Below are positions 43,479 to 53,245 of a stretch of DNA of 64,000 nucleotides, piece after piece; positions within the stretch are counted from its first letter, which is position 1; every line of letters begins with the position of its first letter. The stretch comes from Phymatolithon calcareum (taxonomy: Eukaryota; Rhodophyta; Florideophyceae; Hapalidiales): the NCBI GenBank assembly GCA_977006965.1, contig OZ345380.1, forward strand, positions 1,488,001-1,552,000, given 5' to 3'. The translations under genes and the position numbers were made by a program. The notes below the pieces were generated by a model, which saw nothing but the letters and a program-made list of their open reading frames with translations, was not told where the DNA came from and made no database searches.

Positions 43479-43976
43479 TGTGACGCCTCGCGGGTCAGCA
43501 CGATCGAAGCGCTAGCGGTGAGGGGAAAACGATTTCCAGCCGAGGAGCTGGAAAGGAAAATATTGGCGATGTCGCAAAGGGAGCTGTGCTGCTCTCGCTA
43601 GTGCGATGCCTTTTTTGTTCTACCTGCAAGCCGCGCCTCTCCTAAGTACGTCTACTCTGTGGGGCGCGCAGTCAGCTTGCTCAGGGAGCGAGGCAACCCA
43701 TCGGCGCGATGACTCGTCCCTCGGACGAGAGATCATCTAGCAGCTTCGATGAGCACATGTCATAAAGTACTCTAACATTAGCGCGGTAATTTAACCGGCG
43801 CAGGGTAGTGAGAAACTATGGTATACGTAAATGGCGCTCGCACGACCACGGGTCGGAGCGCCTCATCTTGCGGAACGTGTAGATCGAAAACTCTAACACA
43901 TGCACACAGTACTATTAATCGCCACACGGCGATTAACGCATTACAGAAAATGAAGGCTAAGGCTTAGCGCGTTACA
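43479..43976 (-). repeat. Gypsy 3' LTR (element reads on minus strand)
   Basis: Matches 47350-47847 over 498 bp. TGTGACGCC at one end and GCGTTACA at the other. Confidence 0.92.
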
Positions 43977-44041
43977 GGGCCCCATGAAGGAGGTCGAAGA
44001 CCATCTTCATGCTTTGGCGATAAGAACCTTGGCCGAATTTT

Positions 44042-44910
44042 TCAGTTTGCGCTGGCCTGAGGCACATCTTCGTGAACTTGAATCAAGGGCTCCCAAGTCA
44101 GGTCGACTTTATCAGGCAATCCGTCCCACTCCACCTCGATCTCGAGGGAGTCGATGCCCTGACGAATACGGCGGAGCCTGCTCACAGATTCATAAGTGCG
44201 CTCCGAGTGTTCTGCAAATTTTAACAACTCTGGATCAACCTCCTTGCCATCCATGTCCGCCCGGTAGAGAATCAGACGACGAGCGTGCACGACTTCCTTC
44301 TTTCCTTTCAAAAGATCCTGGACCTCGTAAACGTGAGAGGATCGCAGAGAAACGACGCGGCGAGGACCGCGCCACAGAAAATGAAGTTTGTGGCCCTTCT
44401 TCTGAGCCCGACGCACTAAAACGAAAGAGCCGACCTCGAAATCAATATCCACTACGCGCGTCCGAGCGTTATGTGCGACGATCCTCTTCTTGCGTGCAGA
44501 GTCAATACGGTCAGAAACGTCACGGTGCATGCCCTCGAGTGCGCTTTGCATAGCATCGAAATCCATCAGTCGTTGCGCCTGGAGGAGTTCGCCTTCTACC
44601 GCTGTCGGAAACTTGTCCATGGGAAGCGCACGCAAGAGTGGTCGAGTAGGGCGCATTCCAGTAAACACCTCCAGTGGAGACCGGTAGACGCGGCTCTTCT
44701 CCTTGTTCCGCAGTCCGAGCCTCCGCAGAGGAGAGTGGTTGAGTACGCTCTGCATGCAATTGAGTACAGCAGGCCAATCTTGAGGGGCAAGACCCCATTC
44801 GGATAAAAATGCGCGGCAAACTCGTTTGACCTCCCGACACACACGCTCAACAGAACCGTTTGCCCAAGGGCTATAAGCCGTAGTAAAGTGATGGGAAATA
44901 CCGAACTCTT
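44042..44910 (-). pseudogene. Gypsy integrase C-terminus with chromodomain
   Basis: The frame starts in the integrase end block HHFTTAYSPWANGSVERVCR (about 44860-44900). It continues through a GPY/F-like segment (VGSFVLVRRAQKKGHKLHFL, then WRGPRRVV). It ends in a chromodomain-like stretch (VEWDGLPDKVDLTWEPLIQV), the signature of chromoviruses, whose chromodomain directs integration. It is joined out of frame to the truncated reverse transcriptase at about 44907-44916. Confidence 0.85.
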
Positions 44911-47304
44911 TTCGCAGTTTTCAAAAAATTTCTCGAGCAAGCCGAGGATTTCGGCTTCGGTTTTAGCGTGTAGATTAAAATCGTCCAACCACGCTTTTAA
45001 ATTGGCGCGAAGTGATGCAAAGAGAGGCTCTACAGTGGACTGAAAATGCGCGGCTGCATTAGTAAGTCCCTGGAGCACGCGCATGCTGGAGTACACTCCA
45101 TTCGGCGTAACGATGCCACACGCGTCTTGGGATTCAGGAGCTACGGGCAGCTGCCAGTAGCCGGAGACGAAATCCAGTACAGCAAATACCTTGGAGGATT
45201 TAAAATCAAACACCTCACTATCAATGTGAGGCATAGGCCATGACTTCTTCACCGTGGCCGAATTCAGCGGCCTCAAATCTATGGCCATCCTGAACCTCTC
45301 TCGAGAGGTTTTGGGTACCAAGAGAGGGGCAGATTGCCAAGAAGCGTTCGGGTTGGGGCGGATAAAGCCCATTTGTAGGAGTTCCTCGGTGTATCGATTG
45401 AGAAATGCCCGTTGCCCAGCATGATAACGTCGAGCTTTTGCCCGGACAGGGCGCGCACTCGGAATTAGATCGATCTTCATTGGGGGAACTTTCGCTGGCT
45501 CTGTTTTGCCCAATCGCAGGCGAAATATGCTTCGGAACCGGAACAGAAGAAGACTTTGAAGCTTCGCAGCCCCTTTTTCTGATAGTCCATTGCACTTAGC
45601 ATTCTGAACTGCAAGTTTGAGTGCGGTGTCGACCTCATTAGGGTCGTCTTCGCCGAGGTCTACGTACACGTTAGACTCCTCTAGGCAATCTTCTTCTGCA
45701 CCCCCTTCACTGTGGAATATTCCTGCGTCCCGTAGGAGCTGTGCGATGGAGCCTGACTTCGGCTCTGTGTTGTTCTCTACCTCGGAGGGAAGGAGAGTCG
45801 AAACATCCACCTCTCCGCCGAAACGATCGCATGCGGCAGCAATTAAATGTTTTGTCTGAATACCCAAGGCCTCCAGCAATGGACGGCCAATAAGGGCATG
45901 CTGCATTTCGGTGTCACTGACGGCCCACTCGACGCAGCGTAGTACGAGAGTGGTACCGTGTCGTATGCGTAGTTCAACATCTGTAGTCATCAGTTTTTCG
46001 CAAGTGATTTGAGGTGCAGTCTCACTAGCTTGATTGAAAAACCGGGGCGCTTCAAGGTTGACGACCTTGACGATTGGGGACGCCTTTTGAATTGCATGAA
46101 ATAGCTTGGGGGGGATTACATTAACATCTGCCCCTCCATCAGCCATGACCACTGACTCAATAGCGCCTTTGCAAAACGTGGCAGTGAAGAGAGTAGAGTG
46201 GTTGTCGAAAGCGTCTGCACCCAGGCGCATCAACTTTCCGCCTTTTCCATTGCCGCCAGTTTTAAATCTTCCAGCGCGCTGCTTCCTCTTATGGTACTCC
46301 TCGATGAGAACCTTTTTCTTATGCTCGGGAGTATCCTTGCAATCTTTTAAGAAGTGTTTCATCTTACAATCGGGGTTTAGACACGAGGGTAGCGTCTTCT
46401 TCGTTGCTGGGGGCGCTGTGTCACCGGAGTCATTACCGGAGTCAGTCACCCGAGCGGACTCGCCGCGCTTTCTGCCACGGCGAATTCGGTACCTCCCCCG
46501 ACGGGTCCTTCGGCTCCCACCACCTCTGGGGGCGGCACGACGCTCGTTTTCATCGGTGTCTGATGACTCGCTATCGAATCCAGGCTTGGTCTTCACGTAG
46601 ACGTCTGCGTCCTCTATAGCCTTTGCCCGAGTGACGACCTCTTCCATAAACTTCTGAAAGTCCTTTCGGTGGAGGCCCTCATGTTTGCGTGAACGAACGA
46701 CGAGTTTCATTTTGTCTTTGAGGGCGGACGGCTTGAGACGGTCCATCATGTGTCCGATAGCAATGTGTGGGCGCTTCTCGGGAATGTCCGCGTAGCCATA
46801 GGTTTCCAACTTCTTTTCATATTCGGAAACGAGAGACCAAACTCGAGTCTCTGCGTCTTTGATGAGCATGTCCATGCGGACGCTTTTTACGACTTTGTCC
46901 AAGACGTCGAGCTTGGCGTCATCAAAATCCACCTTAGAGCGCTCCTCCACACATAATTTCAACTGAGCCTCAGTAACGGAGGTCCATGTGTCACACGTGA
47001 CCCATTTTGCCCGCCAAATAGTCTTCAACTGAAAGTCATCCAAAGAATTACGGTAGGAAGTAGCCGTTATGTTTACGCCGGGTTCCTTATTCTTGTCATT
47101 AATCTTGTTCTCATATACCTGGCGTTTCTTTTTGAATTCGACGAAAGCGGTGGTCATTAACCCTTGTAGACGAGGTGCTTCTAGAGTTTCGGCAATTGTT
47201 TGACGAACAACGTCCGTATTATTGGAGTTACCACTGCCGGAGGCAGAAGCAGCAGCTGCACCCGAGCGGGTGCTGCGTCCTTCATTCGTTCTTCCGTTCG
47301 CCAT
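44911..47304 (-). pseudogene. Gypsy gag-protease-reverse transcriptase, truncated
   Basis: From the ATG at 47304 one frame encodes a Ser/Ala-rich start, a gag region, a basic linker (RRTRRGRYRIRRGRKRGE) and a zinc-knuckle-like CLNPDCKMKHFLKDC. The protease active site reads MADGGADVNVIPP, with DGGA where DTGA or DSGA is usual. Reverse transcriptase follows: FRMAIDLRPLNSATVKK, VFAVLDFVSGYWQLPVA and the catalytic AWLDDFNLHAKT, where the usual YxDD first position is Leu. It ends at FFENCEK, where a deletion fuses it to integrase in another frame. The rest of reverse transcriptase and RNase H are gone. Confidence 0.88.
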
Positions 47305-47349
47305 GTCTACGAATCGTACTCCCGCGAAGTTAAATCGCGAAGTAATTAC

Positions 47350-47847
47350 TCTGACGCCTCGCGGGTCAGCACGATCGAAGCGCTAGCGGTGAGGGGAAAA
47401 CGATTTCCAGCCGAGGAGCTGGAAAGGAAAATATTGGCGATGTCGCAAAGGGAGCTGTGCTGCTCTCGCTAGTGCGATGCCTTTTTTGTTCTACCTGCAA
47501 GCCGCGCCTCTCCTAAGTACGTCTACTCTGTGGGGCGCGCAGTCAGCTTGCTCAGGGAGCGAGGCAACCCATCGGCGCGATGACTCGTCCCTCGGACGAG
47601 AGATCATCTAGCAGCTTCGATGAGCACATGTCATAAAGTACTCTAACATTAGCGCGGTAATTTAACCGGCGCAGGGTAGTGAGAAACTATGGTATACGTA
47701 AATGGCGCTCGCACGACCACGGGTCGGAGCGCCTCATCTTGCGGAACGTGTAGATCGAAAACTCTAACACATGCACACAGTACTATTAATCGCCACACGG
47801 CGATTAACGCATTACAGAAAATGAAGGCTAAGGCTTAGCGCGTTACA
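47350..47847 (-). repeat. Gypsy 5' LTR (element reads on minus strand)
   Basis: Second 498-bp LTR, adjacent to the gag start at 47304. TCTGACGCC here against TGTGACGCC in the other LTR. Confidence 0.92.
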
Positions 47848-47851
47848 CTAC

Positions 47852-48854
47852 TCGGTGGGCCGAAGAGCGCGGTATGACATGGAATACGAAAAAGGGAAAA
47901 AGCGAGATCCTAGAATCAGAGGAAACAGCAAGCGAAACATTCAAACTGGCGAACATGGTCCTGACGCACGTCCCGGAGGTCACCTACCTTGGAGTCTCCC
48001 TTGGACCCGAAGGAATATCAGACACGAAAATGATACAACGCCTGAAGAAGGCAAGGTCCGCCGTATATGAGTTGCGTACACTTGGAATATTCAAGAAAGG
48101 GCTGACCATTCAAAAGTGCATCAAGGTGTACAAGGCACTAATCCAGCCACGTTGGGAATACGCAATGCATCTAACGCCATGGACAGAAGACGTTGAGAAG
48201 GCCGCCAAGGAAGTTGAGCAAACGTTCTTCAGCCAAATGTTTGGTCCTCTCTCCAGAGGAAGGTCAGACAGACTCCGACTGTTGTGCCGAATCCAAGCAC
48301 CGAACCAAAGACGGGAAATCCTGGCCTTCAAGATGCTGAGGAGAGCAAAGGGCAAAGAAAAGATGTACCTACAAAAGCCGCCTGAGAGCAGAAACAACCA
48401 AGAGCTCCAGTCGACCAGGAACGACATTGCCGCTATGGAAAACAGGGAACCGTTTGTGGAAGCAACCAAACACATTCAAGCAAAGCAGTCTGCCGAAATG
48501 CTTCGCTCAAAATTCCTCACAATGGAAGGAGATCGTCTCGAATTGAAGAGGAAGAGGAGAATCCCGTAAGACAAGACGAGCGAGCTACCAGCAATCCTCA
48601 AACTCCCGAAGGTGAAGCACAGGCAATTAGCGCTTCAGTACGTCTGCGGAAGATTTCCGCAGGTGTCGACAACAAGCATGGAGGAAAAATTTGGAAACCG
48701 AGCTCGACAGCATATGGCAACGCTGGAAAACAATCTGTCAGGATACGACTTGAAAGAAGACAAAAGACCGGATACCGAGAGAGCACTTAACGAGCTTTTG
48801 CTATTCAGCAAGACCATCATAGAGTGCATGGAAAATGAAGAAGGACTGCTCTGA
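47852..48854 (+). pseudogene. LINE-C reverse transcriptase, second part and C-terminus
   Basis: Continues the palm/thumb region right after the Gypsy element: GMTWNTKKGKSEILES, VTYLGVSLGPEG and YKALIQPRWEYAMHL. A basic C-terminal extension of about 300 residues follows. A TAA at 48567-48569 (IP-stop-DKTSEL) replaces the Phe codon found in the related fragments behind the oxygenase genes (IPFDKP). The frame then stays open through YVCGRFPQVSTT to the final stop at 48854. Confidence 0.8.
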
Positions 48855-49116
48855 AATCAAGATACGAGAAGTTAACTAGATGTCCCTTGGGACACAAAGC
48901 CAAATAGCGGGAACACCAGCAGCGAACCCACAAGAACACCTCATAGTAGGTAGGACGATCCAGGTTCCAAACTTTCCCCACCGCCTATGGAAGGCGGTAG
49001 GTTTCAACGGTCTACACACTGGAAGGTAGCAACTGAGGAAGCCTTGCCCGTATATTCGTAAGACTGTGAGGCTTTTAAATAAAAACTCCAATCAAAAAAA
49101 AATTCCTTATTGGGTA

Positions 49117-50715
49117 TTGTGTTATTGACAACAACACTCCGCAATAGTATTGGGCGCACCCCTGCATGCGCATCGCGAGCAGGTTGAGCAAAGCAAACAA
49201 ATGTCGGAGTTACAGTTGCAAATCATGTACGGGCAAGCCTCAACCCCTGCAATCCACACCGACCCTGGGGTGCGGATTTACCACATAGATGACGTTCTCT
49301 TTACGGTCTTTCAGAAATATTTTGCACTCAATTTAAGGCGATCGGGGAGAAGAAACTTCATTTCGCGAGCGTGGATGATCAGTTCGCGTCGTGCAAAGAC
49401 ATGAAATAGTTACATGCCAACATATCACAATCCCGTCCCTGCTCCCATCCATACCTTTAAGCGCTGAAGCTTGCGTGGCGGAGAGAGATGAGTCATAACA
49501 TTTTTACTCGCCAAGCTGTGCATTCAAGAATGATTTGACGGGATGCTAAAGAGAAACGAAGATCCCATGAATGGGTACTAGGCCATTCTTTCATGGCAAG
49601 ATCTGACAAATTTTCCTCTCGTGTTTTTACCGTAGTTACATTGGACTTCTTTCTGAATCCCAGTAATTTTCGCTGTAAAAGCCAGACAAAGCTTTGGCGC
49701 TATCCAGTGCGGCCAGGAGAAACGCAGCCAACATGGTGGAAGGGAAGCTAAAGATTTGGATCAAGGGCGGCAAGTTCAAGTTCAAGAACGACCTTTACGT
49801 CAAGGTGCTCTGCGATACGCGTGTAGTCTGGAAGACTGACGAGTCTGATAGCTCAACCCCGTCTTGGGACAGGTACGTTCTCTTCCGTTTCTCAATTTTC
49901 TCCGACGATCTGCGAACTAACGCTTACTCTTCTCCTCTCTGTGAACAGCACGTGCACTACGCATGTGAAGGGAGACTACGAGAAGTTGATCTTCCAGCTT
50001 ATGGATGAAGATACCTGTACGTCCTGAGGCATCATTATCAACAAAGCAATAAGTACCTCAGTTCGAACTGACCCGATTCTCGATCGTACACGAACCGAAC
50101 TGGCATCTCTGTCTCGATCCCAGTCTCGTAAGTTTCCTCGCATTGGATATGTCCTCCACCAACATCCAGTTTTGGATGAAGGTATACTCGCTAACCAACT
50201 CCTTTGTGTTTCTTGCACTTTTGATATGTCAGGAGGGACGACCTACTTGGGAGCTGCGAGATCAAGTTCAGTACGTTGGAGACCCACGCTGTCGTCGGAG
50301 ACATGGAAATGACGGATGCGAAGGGCCAGACCATTGGCACTGTTGACCTCAGCGTTGAATACGAAGCTGGGAACGGTGAGTGTGCCCATTTCTGCACAAA
50401 TTCAGTAGGAATCGAAAGTTTGTGAACTGCCCTAACCTTTTACTCATTTGTGCAACTCAGTGAGCGTTTTCAACCTCATCACGTCCCGCATTCACAACAG
50501 TGATTCCGATTAGGTTTCTCAGAGTACTGCTAGACAGTTAGGTTGGTCAAGCAAATCAAAGTATGCATTTTTAGGGGCGTTCAGATCTGCTGCTCAGATG
50601 GTTTCTTATGAGGATTTAATTGGTTTAATACTAATTAATGTTTTACTGTGTACAGTTTAGGTACATAAGTGGTTTATGGAAGATAGAAACTGTCAAGAAA
50701 GCATGATACCCAATA
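49117..50715 (+). repeat. Left arm of the long inverted repeat, inner part
   Basis: Mirror of 51280-52878 (mirror sum 101995). The two sequences agree almost base for base; a rare difference is GAGGATTTAA against GAGGTTTTAA near 50609. It contains C2 gene copy 1. The inner end is TACCCAATA at 50707-50715. Confidence 0.92.
49733..50513 (+). CDS. C2-domain protein, 135 aa, four exons, copy 1
   Basis: Exons are 49733-49872, 49949-50020, 50233-50375 and 50461-50513, totalling 408 nt. The introns have GTACGT, GTCCTG and GTGAGT donors and AG acceptors. The protein is a single C2 domain. It begins VEGKLKIWIKGGKFKFKNDL. Acidic loop residues are D66-E-D68 (QLMDEDT) and D73-D74 (RDDLLG), the usual Ca2+ sites before the final strands. 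The N-terminal acidic loop is less clear. Such small C2 proteins bind Ca2+ and phospholipids by family knowledge. The ATG at 49733 has good context (CCAACATGG). The second intron (50021-50232) uses a weak donor; a GTACGT four bases upstream would lead to a stop. An identical copy lies inverted at 51482-52262. Confidence 0.65.
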
Positions 50716-51279
50716 ATTTTGTAATTATTGTTGGTTATGGTTGGTAATAATGATCGTGATTGCGGTGTCCTCCAGAAAGGCTTATTCCTACGACGAAGGT
50801 GAGCAAGTCACTCATCCTGTCAAGCAAGCATCCATTGCATATCATTGGACCGGACTATCTATGCCGAAGTCACTCATCCGGACCTACAGAGGCTCTGACC
50901 CAGCAGGGTTGACCTATCTTGCCGAAGTCAATACGTCCGGACCTCGGGGGATTTCTGACTACGCGAGATGTAAAATATCTTGCCGAAGCCCACTATATGA
51001 AGAGCTCGTAGTTTCTGACCACACAAGTTGATGGACATCACGCATTTGTCGTCATGTCATTACGGACCTGAAACTGTCGTTCAGCTCCCGGATATTCCCC
51101 ACAAGCCCAGAATTTTCCGAAGTATTTGATAGGAACGCTTGCGAAATATGGAGAGTGTAGAATGCGCTAATCGTGCTAGGATGTGCTCTTTGAACCTGGA
51201 GAGCAGTATAATCGTCTTGAACGAGCGGAAGAATGTCGAGAGGAGGAAAAGAACTTTTTCGAAGTACTGTATCGAAGAA
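50716..51279. other. Spacer of the inverted repeat
   Basis: 564 bp present once. It has no gene. It carries a degenerate tandem repeat (next entry). The outer ~130 bp on each side look like ordinary intergenic sequence. Confidence 0.8.
50855..51026 (+). repeat. Degenerate ~60-bp tandem repeat in the spacer, three units
   Basis: Units share TATCT.TGCCGAAGYC, then TCCGGACCT in the first two units, and end TTTCTGAC or GCTCTGAC. They start near 50856, 50922 and 50980, with lengths of about 58-66 bp. Confidence 0.6.
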
Positions 51280-51481
51280 TATTGGGTATCATGCTTTCTT
51301 GACAGTTTCTATCTTCCATAAACCACTTATGTACCTAAACTGTACACAGTAAAACATTAATTAGTATTAAACCAATTAAAACCTCATAAGAAACCATCTG
51401 AGCAGCAGATCTGAACGCCCCTAAAAATGCATACTTTGATTTGCTTGACCAACCTAACTGTCTAGCAGTACTCTGAGAAAC

Positions 51482-52262
51482 CTAATCGGAATCACTGTTG
51501 TGAATGCGGGACGTGATGAGGTTGAAAACGCTCACTGAGTTGCACAAATGAGTAAAAGGTTAGGGCAGTTCACAAACTTTCGATTCCTACTGAATTTGTG
51601 CAGAAATGGGCACACTCACCGTTCCCAGCTTCGTATTCAACGCTGAGGTCAACAGTGCCAATGGTCTGGCCCTTCGCATCCGTCATTTCCATGTCTCCGA
51701 CGACAGCGTGGGTCTCCAACGTACTGAACTTGATCTCGCAGCTCCCAAGTAGGTCGTCCCTCCTGACATATCAAAAGTGCAAGAAACACAAAGGAGTTGG
51801 TTAGCGAGTATACCTTCATCCAAAACTGGATGTTGGTGGAGGACATATCCAATGCGAGGAAACTTACGAGACTGGGATCGAGACAGAGATGCCAGTTCGG
51901 TTCGTGTACGATCGAGAATCGGGTCAGTTCGAACTGAGGTACTTATTGCTTTGTTGATAATGATGCCTCAGGACGTACAGGTATCTTCATCCATAAGCTG
52001 GAAGATCAACTTCTCGTAGTCTCCCTTCACATGCGTAGTGCACGTGCTGTTCACAGAGAGGAGAAGAGTAAGCGTTAGTTCGCAGATCGTCGGAGAAAAT
52101 TGAGAAACGGAAGAGAACGTACCTGTCCCAAGACGGGGTTGAGCTATCAGACTCGTCAGTCTTCCAGACTACACGCGTATCGCAGAGCACCTTGACGTAA
52201 AGGTCGTTCTTGAACTTGAACTTGCCGCCCTTGATCCAAATCTTTAGCTTCCCTTCCACCAT
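51482..52262 (-). CDS. C2-domain protein, 135 aa, four exons, copy 2
   Basis: Mirror image of copy 1: exons 52123-52262, 51975-52046, 51620-51762 and 51482-51534. I found no coding difference from copy 1. Both copies point toward the spacer, so they are convergent and share the same 3' flank design. Both could be expressed; transcripts reading through the spacer could form long double-stranded RNA. The same uncertainty about the second intron applies. Confidence 0.65.
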
Positions 52263-52830
52263 GTTGGCTGCGTTTCTCCTGGCCGCACTGGATAGCGCCA
52301 AAGCTTTGTCTGGCTTTTACAGCGAAAATTACTGGGATTCAGAAAGAAGTCCAATGTAACTACGGTAAAAACACGAGAGGAAAATTTGTCAGATCTTGCC
52401 ATGAAAGAATGGCCTAGTACCCATTCATGGGATCTTCGTTTCTCTTTAGCATCCCGTCAAATCATTCTTGAATGCACAGCTTGGCGAGTAAAAATGTTAT
52501 GACTCATCTCTCTCCGCCACGCAAGCTTCAGCGCTTAAAGGTATGGATGGGAGCAGGGACGGGATTGTGATATGTTGGCATGTAACTATTTCATGTCTTT
52601 GCACGACGCGAACTGATCATCCACGCTCGCGAAATGAAGTTTCTTCTCCCCGATCGCCTTAAATTGAGTGCAAAATATTTCTGAAAGACCGTAAAGAGAA
52701 CGTCATCTATGTGGTAAATCCGCACCCCAGGGTCGGTGTGGATTGCAGGGGTTGAGGCTTGCCCGTACATGATTTGCAACTGTAACTCCGACATTTGTTT
52801 GCTTTGCTCAACCTGCTCGCGATGCGCATG

Positions 52831-53240
52831 CAGGGGTGCGCCCAATACTATTGCGGAGTGTTGTTGTCAATAACACAATACCCAATACGTACTGTTATCA
52901 ATCGCGCGGGTGCAATACGTTTTGCTATACAAGGGCTTCGAGGAATAAGCATTGCAATTAAATGGTTAAATGAATACCCTTTGCAATACAGTGGCTACAG
53001 CCCGTCGTCGACTCATCATGATGATTTTGAGTAGTGCAGCCGAACAACCACGCTGCGTTACTCCCGAATCAGAGCCGGGAGCACACAATGCTCACAAGTG
53101 CGTTATGCAATACGAGTTGCAATACTTTGAGCTGACCAATACTTACTGCAATATTGACGAATCGCGCAAAGTGAGATTGCTATTGCATATTGCAATATAT
53201 TATAATACCAATTTAATGCGGCTGCTTTCTACCTGGACTG
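52831..53240. mobile_element. hAT-like MITE at the outer end of the right arm
   Basis: Begins CAGGGGTGCGCCCAATAC, close to the hAT terminus CAGGGGCCAGCCCCAATAC at 16261. It carries the same GCAATAC-rich subterminal sequence, including AATACTTTGAG..SAACCAATAC-like blocks found near 18830. Its far end (complement CAGTCCAGGTAGAAAGC) is the outer end of the inverted repeat. The mirrored copy is 40934-41295 plus 49117-49164. No 8-bp duplication was found around it. Confidence 0.6.
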
Positions 53241-53245
53241 GAAAC

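Larger units (their letters stand above)
43479..47847 (-). mobile_element. Ty3/Gypsy element, young but internally deleted
   Basis: A 4,369-bp element with two 498-bp LTRs (43479-43976 and 47350-47847) beginning TGT and ending ACA. Apart from G/C at the second base (43480 against 47351) I see no difference between the LTRs. It encodes gag, protease and part of reverse transcriptase, then the end of integrase with a chromodomain. RNase H and the integrase catalytic core are missing. A conventional primer-binding site starting TGG is not visible next to the 5' LTR. Confidence 0.92.
41296..49107 (+). mobile_element. LINE-C retroelement, 5' truncated, split by a Gypsy element
   Basis: It is bounded by a 9-bp target duplication and ends in an A-rich tail (CAATCAAAAAAAAATTCC). 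Without the Gypsy element and its extra target bases it is about 3.44 kb. It starts inside the APE endonuclease, so the 5' end is truncated. The insertion interrupts the left palindrome arm only, so it came after the inverted duplication. Confidence 0.9.
51280..53240 (-). repeat. Right arm of the long inverted repeat, uninterrupted
   Basis: 1,961 bp. It pairs with 49117-50715 and 40934-41295 and preserves the unoccupied LINE-C target TACCCAATA at 52879-52887. It contains C2 gene copy 2 and a hAT-like end. Confidence 0.92.

Noticed and set aside
44596-44910. Reading the last ~100 residues of the 902-codon Gypsy frame as a novel C-terminal domain
   Set aside because: It is the out-of-frame reading of the integrase end after the deletion junction; the other frame gives clear integrase motifs.
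49694-49732. Longer N-terminus for the C2 protein starting LALSSAARRN
   Set aside because: This open frame begins at TTG; the first ATG is 49733 with good context and the C2 domain starts right after it.
50062-50127. Extra 66-bp exon in the C2 gene between 50061 and 50128
   Set aside because: Splice signals look good (CAG before, GTAAGT after) but including it puts the rest of the C2 domain out of frame.
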